A program made the position numbers and the translations under genes. A DNA stretch of 64,000 nucleotides from positions 62,001 to 126,000 of the forward strand of contig CAMDJV010000003.1 in assembly GCA_945901085.1 (NCBI GenBank), read 5' to 3'. Positions 7,720-16,911 of the stretch are shown here, in pieces (within the stretch, counting starts at the first letter, position 1; every line of letters starts with the position of its first letter). Origin of the DNA: Rhodovarius crocodyli. GTDB lineage: Bacteria; Pseudomonadota; Alphaproteobacteria; Acetobacterales; Acetobacteraceae. Below the pieces are notes generated by a model. The model saw nothing but the letters and a program-made list of their open reading frames with translations, was not told the DNA's origin and did no database searches.

Positions 7720-8841
7720 TTGCAACAATGTCCCATCTTGTTGGACCAATCTCCCAGCCGCCGCAGCCTTGCCGCCATTTTGGCCGTGCCTGCGCTTGCC
7801 CGCGCCCAGCCGGCTGAATTGCGGATTCTGGCGCTGCTGCCTTTGACCGGGGCGCTGGGTGTGCTGGGCGATGAAACCTGTCGTGGCCTGGAACTGGCGG
7901 CCGATGAGCGGGTGAATGCCCCCCGTTTCCGCGTGGTGCGGGCCGATGCGCCCGATGCCGCCCAGGGCGTGGCTGAGTTGCGCCGCATGCTGGCCGAACG
8001 CCCGGCGGCGGTTTTCGGCAGTGTCTCCTCTGCCATCGCGCTGGCAACGACCCAGGCGGCGGAGGCGGCGGGCCTGCCCTTCTTTGAACTCAATGCGGTG
8101 GCAGACAATATCATTGACCGCGGCCTGCGACAGCTCTGGCGCCTGGGTCCCGGCGCGGCGCAGCTGGGTGCTGCGGTGGCCGGTGCCATGGGCACAACCC
8201 TGCCTGGTCTGCTGGGCGAGCCCTTGGAGGCCATGCGGGTGGTGATCTTCGGTGGCGGAGGCGCTTCATCGGATGCGGTCTGCAATGCCGCGGAGGCCTC
8301 TCTGGCGGCCATTGGCATAGCGCCCGCCGGCCGCTTCAACGCCCCTGCCGGCGAGATCGGCCATGCCGTGCAGCGCCTGCGCAGCCTGAGCGCCGATCTG
8401 CTGCTGCATACCGGCAGTGAGGGCGAGATTGCCGCCTTGTTCCGCGGTTTCCGCGAGGAGGGCTGGCGGCCCCGGCTGGTGGTGGGCATAGCCGGTGGGC
8501 ATGCGGTGGCGGATACGGCGCGGGCGGCGGGTGAAGGCCATGACGGCACGCTGGTGATCGACCTGCCCCCGGTGCCGCCTGGCCATCCCTTCACCGATGC
8601 CTATCGCCGGCGCTATGGTGCGGCGCCGCGTTCGGGCCATTCGCTGGCGGCGTTTTCACTGGCGCGGCCGGTGATGGATGCGCTGCGTGGGCCGGATCTG
8701 CGCCAGGGCATGATGGCTGTTGACCTGCCCGAGGGCACGTTGGCCAATGGCTGGGGCCTGCGCATGGATGCGCGGCAGCAGAATCTGCGGGCTATGCCCG
8801 TGCTGTCGCGCTGGGATCATGGGGTGCTGGGGCCGCTGTAG
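7720..8841 (+). CDS. ABC-type branched-chain amino-acid-like periplasmic binding protein
   Basis: Predicted periplasmic ligand receptor of the LivJ/type I fold, 373 residues from the chosen start. An N-terminal signal with a twin arginine (PSRRSLAAILAVPALARAQ) precedes the mature start ELRILALLPLTGALGVLGDE, the classic opening of this family. GHSLAAFSLARPVMDAL near the C-terminus also fits. The start is uncertain: a TTG at 7720 has a good GGAGGGG site eight bases before it, a GTG at 7660 would give an implausible leader, and TTGs at 7738/7741 are alternatives. No permease or ATPase genes adjoin, so this is an orphan receptor with unknown ligand. Confidence 0.85.
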   Translation: MQQCPILLDQSPSRRSLAAILAVPALARAQPAELRILALLPLTGALGVLGDETCRGLELAADERVNAPRFRVVRADAPDAAQGVAELRRMLAERPAAVFGSVSSAIALATTQAAEAAGLPFFELNAVADNIIDRGLRQLWRLGPGAAQLGAAVAGAMGTTLPGLLGEPLEAMRVVIFGGGGASSDAVCNAAEASLAAIGIAPAGRFNAPAGEIGHAVQRLRSLSADLLLHTGSEGEIAALFRGFREEGWRPRLVVGIAGGHAVADTARAAGEGHDGTLVIDLPPVPPGHPFTDAYRRRYGAAPRSGHSLAAFSLARPVMDALRGPDLRQGMMAVDLPEGTLANGWGLRMDARQQNLRAMPVLSRWDHGVLGPL

Positions 8842-9050
8842 CAGGCTGATGAACAAGGCTGATGGGGGAGGAAAAGAGCGAAATGGCTTTGCCCTCTCGC
8901 GCTCTCCCACCAGGGTCGACAGGTATGTCAACGATGTTTCTGGACCTTTGATTAATATTAAAATCAATAACTAAACTAAGGTGCGGGAAACTAAGTGTCC
9001 TGCTGGGGTGCTCGAGGGGCAAAGCCCCTCGATCTTCGCTTTTCACCACC
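8841..9050. repeat. inverted pair of the dispersed repeat (copies C and B)
   Basis: Fills most of the 299-base gap between two convergent genes. The left part (8842 to about 8962, plus orientation) begins AGGCTGATGAACAAGG and is a degenerate copy of element A; its GGCTTTGCCCTCTCG corresponds to A's GGCTTTGCCCCTCG. The right part (about 8951-9048, minus orientation) matches A closely, including the perfect CGAGGGGC/GCCCCTCG hairpin at 9013-9031. The two arms share an AT-rich centre, TTGATTAATATTAAAATCAA. This resembles paired REP/BIME structures and is placed where a bidirectional terminator is expected. The remaining stretch to 9140 shows nothing. Confidence 0.65.
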
Positions 9051-9140
9051 CGTGAGAGCATAATGCGTTGAGGCGAAATCGCCATAAACGCTCAATCATC
9101 CCCTCAACAACCGCTGGACCACGCGGCGTGGCCCAGGCCC

Positions 9141-10100
9141 TCAGTTGGCGCGAATGCCGGCAGCGCGGATGATGGGCTCCCACTTTGCCATTTCACTGGC
9201 CAGGAATGCGCTGGCCGAGGCCGGGGTGCTGCCCTGCACCACCTCCATCGCCATCTCGGTCAACCTGGGTGTCAGCTGGGTGACGGCGCGGCTGACGGCG
9301 GCTTGGATGGCGCTGACCACCGGCGCTGGCGTGCCCGCGGGTGCCATCACCATATGCCAAGTATAGGCCTCATAGCCCGGCACGCCGCCCTCGATGAAGG
9401 TGGGGATATTGGGTGCGAGGCCGCTGCGTTGCGCGGTGGAAATGGCCAGCGGCCGCAGCGCCCCGCGCTGAATCTGCCCCAGCGCCCCGGCGGCGACCTC
9501 GATGATCATCGGGATGCGCCCGGCCAGAATGTCAGGATAGGCTGGGGCGCTGCCGCGGAAGGCGATGTGGTTCATCCGCAACCCCCCGCCCAGATGCAGG
9601 AACAATTCCGATGCCAGATGCACCGCACCCCCATTGCCGCTGGAGGCATAATCATATCGGCCGGGATTGGCGCGGATGATGGCGAGGAATTCGGGCAGTG
9701 TCCGGGCCGGGAAATCATTGTTTACCAGCATGATCATCGGCACCTGGCCGACAAGCGCGATGGGCTGGAAATCCGCCACCGGGTCAAAGGGCAGCCGGTC
9801 GAACATCGCCCGCGTCACCGCGTGGCCCACGGTGGTGTAGAGAATGGTCAGCCCATCCTTGGGCGCCTTGGCCACCATATCGGTGCCGATGACAACGCCC
9901 GAGCCGGTGCGGTTTTCCACCACGATGCGGTTGGGCAGGTTGCGCGACATTTCATCGGCCAGCAGGCGGGCGGGGACATCGGTGGGGCCGCCGGCGGCAA
10001 AGGGCACAACCATGCGCACGGGCTGGCTGGGCCATTCGGCCTGAGCCTGGGCGGCGAAGGGTGCGGCGGCAGCGGCGGCCATCAGGGTGCGGCGATACAT
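9141..10100 (-). CDS. Bug-family tripartite tricarboxylate transporter binding protein
   Basis: A 319-residue periplasmic receptor starting MYRRTLMAAAAAAPFAAQAQA, a clear export signal cleaved near residue 21. The mature region opens with WPSQPVRMVVPFAAGGPTD, the hallmark of TctC/Bug proteins. Other family blocks are VVENRTGSGVVIG near residue 60, YDYASSGNGGAVHLASELF near residue 150, and the conserved FRGSAPAYPDILAGRI loop near residue 180. Bug proteins bind mono- and dicarboxylates or related acids and are often orphans. No TctA/TctB genes are present. It lies 60 bases downstream of ugpC on the same strand and could be the last gene of that transcript, though the functional link is unclear. 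Confidence 0.93.
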   Translation of the reverse strand: MYRRTLMAAAAAAPFAAQAQAEWPSQPVRMVVPFAAGGPTDVPARLLADEMSRNLPNRIVVENRTGSGVVIGTDMVAKAPKDGLTILYTTVGHAVTRAMFDRLPFDPVADFQPIALVGQVPMIMLVNNDFPARTLPEFLAIIRANPGRYDYASSGNGGAVHLASELFLHLGGGLRMNHIAFRGSAPAYPDILAGRIPMIIEVAAGALGQIQRGALRPLAISTAQRSGLAPNIPTFIEGGVPGYEAYTWHMVMAPAGTPAPVVSAIQAAVSRAVTQLTPRLTEMAMEVVQGSTPASASAFLASEMAKWEPIIRAAGIRAN

Positions 10101-10160
10101 GACAATCTCCTCATTTTGGCTGGAGAATGGAGGGACGGGCCGTAGGCCGCAAGCGGGCCT

Positions 10161-11216
10161 TCAGGCGCCAATCCGTTTGCCGGTTGCAGCGTCAAACAGA
10201 TGGAGGTGTTCCGATGGCAGGAGCAGGCTGAGCGGGCCTTCCGTGGTCACCTCGCCGGGCAGGCGGGCGGTCAATTCGGTGCCATCGGGCAGCCGGCCAT
10301 GGGCCACGGTTTCGCTGCCCAGAGGTTCGAGAAGCTCCAGATTCATGGTGATGCCGCCCGCACCCGGGCAGAGGTGTTCCGGCCGAATGCCCAGCGTCAC
10401 CTTATGGCCATCGGCCAGGGCCGGCGTGGCGGGCAGATGCAGCTTCAGCCCCAGATCGAGCCGCACCGCGCCGCCTTCCATCGTGCCGGGCAGGAAATTC
10501 ATTGCCGGGCTGCCGATGAAGCTGGCCACATAGGTATCGGCGGGGCGGGACCAGATTTCCATAGGCGTTGCAACCTGCGCGGCATGGCCCTGATGCATCA
10601 CCACCAGCCTATCGCCGAGCGTCATGGCCTCCACCTGGTCATGCGTGACGAAGAGTGAGGTGACGCCGAGGCGGCGTTGCAGCCGCTTGATCTCGGCGCG
10701 CATCTGCACGCGCAGCTTGGCATCGAGGTTCGACAGCGGTTCATCGAAGAGGAAGAGTTTTGGCTCCCGTACGATGGCGCGGCCCATGGCCACACGCTGG
10801 CGCTGGCCGCCGGAGAGTTCGCGCGGGCGGCGTTCCAGCAGCGCCTCTATGCCCAGCAGGGCTGCGGCCTGGGCCACGCGTTTGCGGATATCCTCAGGCG
10901 CCATGCGGCGGATTTTTAGGCCATAGGCCATGTTCTGGAACACGCTCATATGCGGGTAGAGCGCGTAGTTCTGGAACACCATCGCCACATCGCGCTCGGC
11001 CGGGTCCAGCCCCGTGACGTCTTGCCCGCCGATATCGACCTGGCCGGAGGTTGCGAATTCCAGCCCGGCCACGATCCGCAGCAGGGTGGATTTGCCGCAG
11101 CCCGAGGCGCCGACAATGACGATCATCTCGCCCTCGGCCACGTTGAGATCGACGCCATGCAGCACCTGGGTGGTGCCGAATTGCTTTTTGATGTCGGTGA
11201 GCTTGAGGGTGGCCAT
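10161..11216 (-). CDS. ugpC: sn-glycerol-3-phosphate ABC importer ATPase
   Basis: Cytoplasmic ATPase of the CUT1 sugar/glycerol-phosphate importer group, 351 residues. It has a Walker A GASGCGKST at residues 36-44, an ABC signature LSGGQRQRVAMGRAI near residue 134, and a Walker B LFLFDEPLSNLDAKLR. A C-terminal TOBE/OB region (about residues 240-351, with LGIRPEHLCPG) is typical of MalK/UgpC proteins. Its ATG immediately follows the ugpE stop, completing the order B-A-E-C on the minus strand. The ugp label rests on full operon composition and the receptor sequence; a related glycerol-phosphate-diester or sugar substrate cannot be excluded. Confidence 0.92.
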   Translation of the reverse strand: MATLKLTDIKKQFGTTQVLHGVDLNVAEGEMIVIVGASGCGKSTLLRIVAGLEFATSGQVDIGGQDVTGLDPAERDVAMVFQNYALYPHMSVFQNMAYGLKIRRMAPEDIRKRVAQAAALLGIEALLERRPRELSGGQRQRVAMGRAIVREPKLFLFDEPLSNLDAKLRVQMRAEIKRLQRRLGVTSLFVTHDQVEAMTLGDRLVVMHQGHAAQVATPMEIWSRPADTYVASFIGSPAMNFLPGTMEGGAVRLDLGLKLHLPATPALADGHKVTLGIRPEHLCPGAGGITMNLELLEPLGSETVAHGRLPDGTELTARLPGEVTTEGPLSLLLPSEHLHLFDAATGKRIGA

Positions 11217-12053
11217 TTATTTTTCGGTCTCCGTCAGGCCTTTGATGAACCAGCGCTGCATCAGCACCACCACGGCGACAGGCGGGAGCATCGCCATCAC
11301 CGCGGTGGCCATGATGATGTTCCATTCATTTTGTGAATCGCCGGTGCCGATCATCTTGGTCAGCCCCACCACGATGGTCTCCAGTGAGCGTTCATTGATG
11401 ATCAGCAGCGGCCAGAGATATTGGTTCCAGCCATAGATGAAGAGAATGACGAACAACGCCGCGATATTGGTGACCGAGAGCGGCAGCACCACGTCACGGA
11501 AGAAGCGCAGCGGCCCTGCACCATCCACCTTCGCCGCCTCCACATATTCGCGTGGGATGGTGAGGAAGAATTGCCGAAAGAGCAGCGTGGCGGTGGCCGA
11601 GGCCATGAGCGGCACGATGAGGCCCGCCCTCGAATTGGTCAGCGAGAGATCGACCATCACCTGGAAAGTGGGGATGATGCGCACCTCGACGGGCAGCATG
11701 AGCGTGATGAAGATCAGCCAAAAGGCGAGCATCCGCCCCGGGAAGCGGAAATATACCACGGCGAAGGCCGAGAGCAGCGAGATGGCGATTTTTCCGGCCG
11801 CGATGCACAACGCCATGATGAGCGAATTGGCGAGCATGAGGCCGGCGGGCTGGCCCTGAATGCGCCCGCCGCCGGTGCCGTTCCAGGCATTGGCGTAATT
11901 CTCTCCACCCAGGGGCCCTGGCAGCAGCGGCACATCGCCGCGGCCGATCGTGCTGGCATCATGGGTGCTGCCGATCAGCGTCATATAGATCGGGAAGGCG
12001 AAGACCAGCACGCCCAGGGTGAGCCAGAGATAGGCCATGGGCGTGCGGCGCAT
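11217..12053 (-). CDS. ugpE: sn-glycerol-3-phosphate ABC importer permease UgpE
   Basis: Inner-membrane permease, 278 residues, with about six membrane segments. It begins [25 protein letters not shown]. The loop that docks the ATPase is visible as EYVEAAKVDGAGPLRFFRDV near residue 170 (EAA motif). The substrate-side segment GRGDVPLLPGPLGGENYANAW near residue 38 is the pattern of UgpE proteins. The ATG overlaps the ugpA stop by one base (TAATG arrangement), so coupling is likely. It pairs with UgpA to form the channel. Confidence 0.92.
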   Translation of the reverse strand: MRRTPMAYLWLTLGVLVFAFPIYMTLIGSTHDASTIGRGDVPLLPGPLGGENYANAWNGTGGGRIQGQPAGLMLANSLIMALCIAAGKIAISLLSAFAVVYFRFPGRMLAFWLIFITLMLPVEVRIIPTFQVMVDLSLTNSRAGLIVPLMASATATLLFRQFFLTIPREYVEAAKVDGAGPLRFFRDVVLPLSVTNIAALFVILFIYGWNQYLWPLLIINERSLETIVVGLTKMIGTGDSQNEWNIIMATAVMAMLPPVAVVVLMQRWFIKGLTETEK

Positions 12054-12946
12054 CAGTAATGCACCCGGCGCTCGACATAGCGGAACTGCATGAAGGTGAG
12101 CCCCACCACCAGCACCATCAGGATCACGCTCTGCGCCGCCGAGGAGCCCAGGTTCAGATTGACCACGCCATCGGTATAGACGCGGTAGATCAGTGTCTCC
12201 GTCGCCTTGCCCGGGCCGCCCTGGGTGAGCGCGTGGATGACGCCGAAAGTGTCGAAAAACGCATAGACCAGGTTCACCACCAGCAGGAAAAACGCGGTGG
12301 GCGAGAGCAGGGGAAACACCACCGTCCAGAACCGGTAGCGCGGGCTGGCGCCATCGATGGCGGCGGCCTCCAGCACCGATTTGGGTATGCTTTGCAGCCC
12401 GGCGAGGAAGAAGATGAAATTATAGGAGACCTGCTTCCAGGCGCTGGCGACAATGACCAGCAGCATCGCCTGATCGCCGTTCAGCTTATAATCCCAGGCG
12501 ATGCCGGCGGCATTCAGCATGCGGCCGAAAATGCCGATATTGGGGTGGAACATGAACAGCCACAGCACCGCCGCCACCGCCGGCGCCACCGCATAGGGCC
12601 AGATCAGCAGGGTTTTGAAGACCGAGGCGCCGCGGATATTGCGGTCCGCCTGCACCGCTAGGAAGAGCGCGGAGACCAGGGCCAGAGAGGCCACCGAACC
12701 GGAGAAGAGCAGCGTGCGGCCGAAGGCGGCAAGCCAGGTCGGGTCTGCCAACACATCGGCAAAATTTTCGAGGCCGACGAATTCGCTGCGCAGGCCAAAG
12801 GCATCCTCGCGCAGCAGAGACTGCCACACCGCCTGCCCTGCCGGCCAGAAGAAGAACAGGGCGGTGATCACCAATTGCGGCAGCAACAACAGCCAGGGCA
12901 GCGCCGTCCCCCGAAACAGATGGGAGGCCGGCGCTGGGCGGCTCAC
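12053..12946 (-). CDS. ugpA: sn-glycerol-3-phosphate ABC importer permease UgpA
   Basis: Inner-membrane permease, 297 residues, beginning [20 protein letters not shown]. About six membrane segments are seen. [20 protein letters not shown] near residue 34 and [14 protein letters not shown] near residue 58 are the UgpA/MalF-type N-terminal blocks, and the EAA loop [17 protein letters not shown] lies near residue 195. The ATG overlaps the ugpB stop by four bases. With UgpE it forms the heterodimeric channel fed by UgpB and driven by UgpC. Confidence 0.92.
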   Translation of the reverse strand: MSRPAPASHLFRGTALPWLLLLPQLVITALFFFWPAGQAVWQSLLREDAFGLRSEFVGLENFADVLADPTWLAAFGRTLLFSGSVASLALVSALFLAVQADRNIRGASVFKTLLIWPYAVAPAVAAVLWLFMFHPNIGIFGRMLNAAGIAWDYKLNGDQAMLLVIVASAWKQVSYNFIFFLAGLQSIPKSVLEAAAIDGASPRYRFWTVVFPLLSPTAFFLLVVNLVYAFFDTFGVIHALTQGGPGKATETLIYRVYTDGVVNLNLGSSAAQSVILMVLVVGLTFMQFRYVERRVHY

Positions 12947-14298
12947 GCGCGGTTGGACCGTTCGAAGTTGCGCAGCACCACATTGCCGCGCGTGACGGTG
13001 TTGGTCAGCGCCTGCTGCGGCGTCTGGCCACCTTGCAGGGCGCGTTCCATTTCTTCCTGCATGATCACGCGGATCTCGACGAAGCCACCGAGGCGGATGC
13101 CGCGAGTATTGCCGGTCATCTGCCCGCCGCCGCGCAGCAGCTGCTGGATGGGAATGTCGGCGCCGGGATTTTGCGTATAGAAGCCGCTGGCCCGGACCTG
13201 CTCGAAGGCGGTCTTGGTCACAGGCAGGAAGCCCGTCTCAGTGTGCCAGGCGGCGGCCACCCGGGCCTGTGCCAGGAAGGCGAAGAATTCGGCGATGCCG
13301 CGGTTTTCATCGGCCGAGCGCGTGGCGTTCGGGCCGCGGTTCATCGCCCAGAAGCTGGCGCCACCGATGATCGAGTTGAGGGGCGCGCCGGCCACGTCAT
13401 TGTAATAGGGCAGCATGGCCACACCCATATTGGCAACGCCGCCGGGCAGTTCGCGCACGAAGCGGGCGCGCGCGCCGGAACTGGCATGGATCATCGCGGC
13501 CGAGCCATTGGCAAAGAGCGCATCACCCGCGCCATCGCGCCCGCCCCAGCGGAAGGTATTCTCGCGACCCATTTCCACCAGCGTGCTGAGGTGGCGCAGC
13601 ATCAGCGGGTTGTTGATGGCCAACTCGGCGCTCAGGCCGCCAAAGCCGTTATCCAGCGTGGCCAGCGGCGTGTTGTGGATGGCGCTGAGTTGTTCCACCT
13701 GGCACCAGGTCGGCCATGCGGTGGTGAAGGGCATTTCGTGCCCAGCGGCCTTGAGGCGGGTGGCGGTGGCGCGGATATCGGCCCAGGTCGCGGGTGCTTG
13801 GTCGGGGTTCAGGCCCGCACGGCGGAAGGCGTCCTTGTTGTAGAACATGATCGCGGTGGAGGAGTTGAACGGCATGGACATCATCCGGCCGTCGCTGAGG
13901 CTGTAGTAGCCCTTCACTGCCGGCAGGTAGTCGTCGAAATTGATGCTCACGCCGGTCTCGGCCAGCAATTCATGCAGCGGCTTCACCGCGCGGCCGGCCG
14001 ACATCATGGTGCCAGTGCCGACTTCGAACATCTGCACGATATGCGGCGCGCTGGAGGCGCGGAAGCCGGCGATGGCGGCGACCATGGTTTCGGGGTAGCT
14101 GCCGCGGAAGCTGGAGACAATGCGGAAGCGGCGCTGGCTCTCATTGAACTGGTTGGCGATGCCCTCCAGCAAGCCACCGAGCGGCTGCGGCAGGCCATGC
14201 CAGAAGGAAATCTCGATGGGGCCACCCTGCGCCAGGGCAGGGGCGGCGATGGGCAGGGCGAGGCCGGCGGAGGCCATGCCGAGGGTGCGGCGCTTCAT
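12943..14298 (-). CDS. ugpB: sn-glycerol-3-phosphate periplasmic binding protein
   Basis: Periplasmic receptor of the ugpBAEC importer, 451 residues. It starts [20 protein letters not shown] with a Shine-Dalgarno GGAGA nine bases upstream and has a signal peptide ending near ALAQ. Mature features match Ugp[19 protein letters not shown] near residue 30, [20 protein letters not shown] near residue 140, and PTTWADI-like [15 protein letters not shown] near residue 165, followed by [18 protein letters not shown]. An open frame continues upstream, but the signal peptide fixes the start. UgpB normally binds glycerol-3-phosphate or glycerophosphodiesters, and the system is often induced by phosphate limitation. 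No PHO box was recognised in the 112-base upstream gap. Confidence 0.92.
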   Translation of the reverse strand: MKRRTLGMASAGLALPIAAPALAQGGPIEISFWHGLPQPLGGLLEGIANQFNESQRRFRIVSSFRGSYPETMVAAIAGFRASSAPHIVQMFEVGTGTMMSAGRAVKPLHELLAETGVSINFDDYLPAVKGYYSLSDGRMMSMPFNSSTAIMFYNKDAFRRAGLNPDQAPATWADIRATATRLKAAGHEMPFTTAWPTWCQVEQLSAIHNTPLATLDNGFGGLSAELAINNPLMLRHLSTLVEMGRENTFRWGGRDGAGDALFANGSAAMIHASSGARARFVRELPGGVANMGVAMLPYYNDVAGAPLNSIIGGASFWAMNRGPNATRSADENRGIAEFFAFLAQARVAAAWHTETGFLPVTKTAFEQVRASGFYTQNPGADIPIQQLLRGGGQMTGNTRGIRLGGFVEIRVIMQEEMERALQGGQTPQQALTNTVTRGNVVLRNFERSNRA

Positions 14299-14410
14299 GC
14301 GGTGTTCTCCCATGTGGGGTTTTAATGGCTGGCGGCAGGTAGCCTTCCAGCATTGCGGTTCAATGACAAGTTTGTGACGGACGCGTGAAGCGGATTGCCC
14401 CTGCGCGAGG

Positions 14411-15520
14411 TTACCCCCCTGCCACCAGCCGGGCATAGAGCTCCGGGTCCGTAGCGCCCTCGGTGCCAAAGACCAGCACGCGGCTCTCCGGCCCCAGCCC
14501 CAGGGCGTCGTCGCGCCCGGCGAGGATGGCGCCCACCAGCCCGGCCACGGCGGATTCGCCGGCCACGATACCCAAAGGCGCCAGCGCCCGCATCGCCTCC
14601 ACCGCCGCCGCATCGGGCACGGCCATGAAGGCATGGGCGGCGCGTTCCAATTCCTGCCATGCCAGCAGGCTGGGCTCGCCACAGGCCAGGCCCGCCATCA
14701 GCGTGGGCAGGTCGCCATCCACCACGCGGATCTCGCCGGCCTCGGCGCTGAGCAGCAGGCAGGCAGCTTCGTCTGGTTCCACCACGATGAGCTTTGCCGG
14801 GATGCGCCGGGCGCGCAATTGCACGGAGACCGCGGCCGCAACCCCGCCCACCCCGCCCTGCACGAAGACATGGGTGGGTGGCTGCTCCATGGCGGCCAAA
14901 GCCTCCTCGGCCATGAGGCGATAGCCCTGCATCACGTCACGCGGGGGTTCGGTATAGCCGGGCCAGGAGGTGTCGCTGATGACGTGCCAGCCATTCGACT
15001 CGGCCGCGGCGGAGGCGGCGCGCACGCTGTCATCGTAATTGCCCGCCACCTCCCGCACCTCGGCGCCATAGGCGGCGATGGCGTCACGCCGGCCCTGGCT
15101 CACATGTTCATGGACGAAGATGACGCAGGCGGCATGGCATTGCCGCGCACCCCAGGCCACGGAGCGGCCGTGATTGCCATCGGTGGCGCAGGTGACGGTC
15201 ACGTTTGGTTGGTGCTGGCCGGAAAACACCTCGGCCCCGGTGGCACGGATGCCGGCGCGGGCCAATTCGCCCACCACCAGTTTTTGCACCGCATAGGCGC
15301 CGCCGAGCGCCTTGAAGGAACCCAGGCCGAAGCGCTCTGCCTCATCCTTATAATGCAGGGAGGCGAAACCCTGCGCTGGCAATTCGCGCAGCGGCGTGGG
15401 CGCATAGCCGGGCCAGGCGGTGATTTCGGCGCTGGCACGGCGAAAACCGCCCTCCGTCAGCACGACCACACCCGGCACACCCTGGCGCGGATTGAGGAAG
15501 AGGCGGTAGGGATGGTTCAT
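14411..15520 (-). CDS. dpaL: diaminopropionate ammonia-lyase
   Basis: PLP-dependent lyase converting 2,3-diaminopropionate to pyruvate and ammonia; some relatives act on D-serine. The 369 residues begin MNHPYRLFLNPRQGVPG. The PLP-binding lysine is in ERFGLGSFKALGGAYAV near residue 65. TCATDGNHGRSVAWGA near residue 114 and FVQGGVGGVAAAVS near residue 213 are phosphate-binding and fold II hallmarks. WPGYAPTPLRELP near residue 38 is typical of the DpaL branch. Length is slightly below the E. coli type (about 400). A start six bases upstream is also possible. It is divergent from denD with a 42-base gap, suggesting shared regulation. Confidence 0.9.
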   Translation of the reverse strand: MNHPYRLFLNPRQGVPGVVVLTEGGFRRASAEITAWPGYAPTPLRELPAQGFASLHYKDEAERFGLGSFKALGGAYAVQKLVVGELARAGIRATGAEVFSGQHQPNVTVTCATDGNHGRSVAWGARQCHAACVIFVHEHVSQGRRDAIAAYGAEVREVAGNYDDSVRAASAAAESNGWHVISDTSWPGYTEPPRDVMQGYRLMAEEALAAMEQPPTHVFVQGGVGGVAAAVSVQLRARRIPAKLIVVEPDEAACLLLSAEAGEIRVVDGDLPTLMAGLACGEPSLLAWQELERAAHAFMAVPDAAAVEAMRALAPLGIVAGESAVAGLVGAILAGRDDALGLGPESRVLVFGTEGATDPELYARLVAGG

Positions 15521-15562
15521 GATCATGGCGCCATGCTGCGCGATAAAACCAATGGGGGCGAG

Positions 15563-16519
15563 ATGCACATCACCATTCTGGGCGGGGCGGGGTTTCTGGG
15601 GCGCAAGCTGGCCGCCCGGCTGGCGGCGGAGGGGCGGGCCACATCGCTGACCCTTTTCGACATGGTGGTGCCCGCGCCGCTGGCCGCACCCTTCCCGGTG
15701 CGCTGCCTGGCCGGCGATGTGGCCGACCCGGCCGCATTGGCCGCAGCCATCCCGCCTGAGACCGACATCATCTATCACCTCGCCGCCGTGGTGAGTGCGG
15801 CGGCCGAGGCAGATTTTGACCTGGGGCTGCGGGTGAACCTGCAGGGCACGCTGGCGGTCATCCAGGCCGCGCGGGGCTGTGCGAGGCCGCCACGCTTGGT
15901 CTTTACCAGCTCTGTCGCCAGTTTTGGCGGCGGGCAGAGCGCCATTCTGGATGACGATGCCCGGCAGATGCCGGCCAACAGCTATGGCGCGCAAAAGGCG
16001 GCGGGCGAATTGCTGCTGCAGGATGCCTCGCGCCGCGGGCTGCTCGATGCCCTCAGCATCCGTCTGCCCACGGTGATCATCCGCCCCGGCAGGCCCAATG
16101 CGGCGGCTTCCTCCTTCGTATCGGCAATTTTGCGCGAGCCCATGCTGGGCTTGGAGACCACGCTTCCGGTGGGCGAGGATTTTGCTCTATGGGTGAGTTC
16201 GCCGCGCATCGTGGTGGAATGGCTGCTGCATGCTGGCTTTATGGATACTTCCCCCCTGGGCATGGATCGTGGCGTGAACCCGCCCGGGCTCACCGTGACG
16301 GTGGGCGAGATGCTGGATGCTCTCTCACCTGTGGAGCGCGCGCGGGTGAAGGCTGTGCCCGACGCCAATGTGGCGGCCATTGTCGGCGGTTGGCCGGCGC
16401 GCTTCCTCTCCCGTCGCGCCCGGGCGCTGGGCTTTGCCGAGCAGTCGCATCTGCCGGCCATCATCGCCGCCTTCCGTGAGGATGATTTGGCCGCCACCCG
16501 GGCCGATCGCGCGCTTTGA
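15563..16519 (+). CDS. denD: D-erythronate 2-dehydrogenase (SDR family)
   Basis: NAD-dependent dehydrogenase of the extended SDR fold that oxidises D-erythronate at C2 in four-carbon sugar-acid catabolism. The 318-residue product begins MHITILGGAGFLGRKLAARL with the G-x-x-G-x-x-G motif. DIIYHLAAVVSAAAEADFDL near residue 70, FTSSVASFGG near residue 115, the catalytic SYGAQK near residue 143 (Y-x-x-x-K) and IRLPTVIIRPGRPNAAASSF near residue 168 closely follow the DenD pattern I know. The ATG has a GGGGGCG upstream. A long in-frame extension upstream is rejected because it runs antisense through dpaL. It is coupled to ridA by a 4-base overlap. The partner kinase and aldolase genes (otnK, otnC) are not in the window. 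Confidence 0.88.
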   Translation: MHITILGGAGFLGRKLAARLAAEGRATSLTLFDMVVPAPLAAPFPVRCLAGDVADPAALAAAIPPETDIIYHLAAVVSAAAEADFDLGLRVNLQGTLAVIQAARGCARPPRLVFTSSVASFGGGQSAILDDDARQMPANSYGAQKAAGELLLQDASRRGLLDALSIRLPTVIIRPGRPNAAASSFVSAILREPMLGLETTLPVGEDFALWVSSPRIVVEWLLHAGFMDTSPLGMDRGVNPPGLTVTVGEMLDALSPVERARVKAVPDANVAAIVGGWPARFLSRRARALGFAEQSHLPAIIAAFREDDLAATRADRAL

Positions 16520-16911
16520 TGCTGGAACTCACCCATATCCTGCTGCCCGGCGGGCCCAGGCGCGTGGCCCCTTTCAGCCATGCGGTGCGGGCTGGGGATT
16601 TCCTCTTCGTCACTGGCCAGATGCCAACCCTGCCCGAGGATAATACCCGCTGCGTGGAGGGCGATGTGGCGGTGCAGACCAGGCAGGTGATCAGCAATCT
16701 GCACAGCGTGCTGGCCGGCAGCGGCGCGCTGTGGGAGCGCATTGCGATGGCGCGCATCTACCTCACCCGGTTCGAGCGTGATTATCCGGCGATGAACGCG
16801 ATGTGGGAGGCTGCCTTCCCGCCCGGCGCCTTGCCGGCCCGCACCACGGTGGGCGTGACCGGCTTGGCGCTGGGGGCGCTGGTGGAAATTGACCTGGTGG
16901 TGGCGCTGTAG
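16519..16911 (+). CDS. RidA family protein
   Basis: A 130-residue YjgF/YER057c/UK114 protein, the family of 2-aminoacrylate/imine deaminases that quench reactive enamines made by PLP enzymes. It opens MLELTHILLPGGPRRVAPFS. Visible blocks are FSHAVRAGDFLFVTGQMP (residues 18-35), the helix QTRQVISNLHSVLAGSGA, and the C-terminal segment ARTTVGVTGLALGALVEID, which contains the conserved arginine (R in PARTTVGV). The ATG overlaps the denD stop. Proximity to dpaL, a PLP lyase whose chemistry releases aminoacrylate, offers a rationale for RidA here; that link is inference. Confidence 0.92.
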   Translation: MLELTHILLPGGPRRVAPFSHAVRAGDFLFVTGQMPTLPEDNTRCVEGDVAVQTRQVISNLHSVLAGSGALWERIAMARIYLTRFERDYPAMNAMWEAAFPPGALPARTTVGVTGLALGALVEIDLVVAL

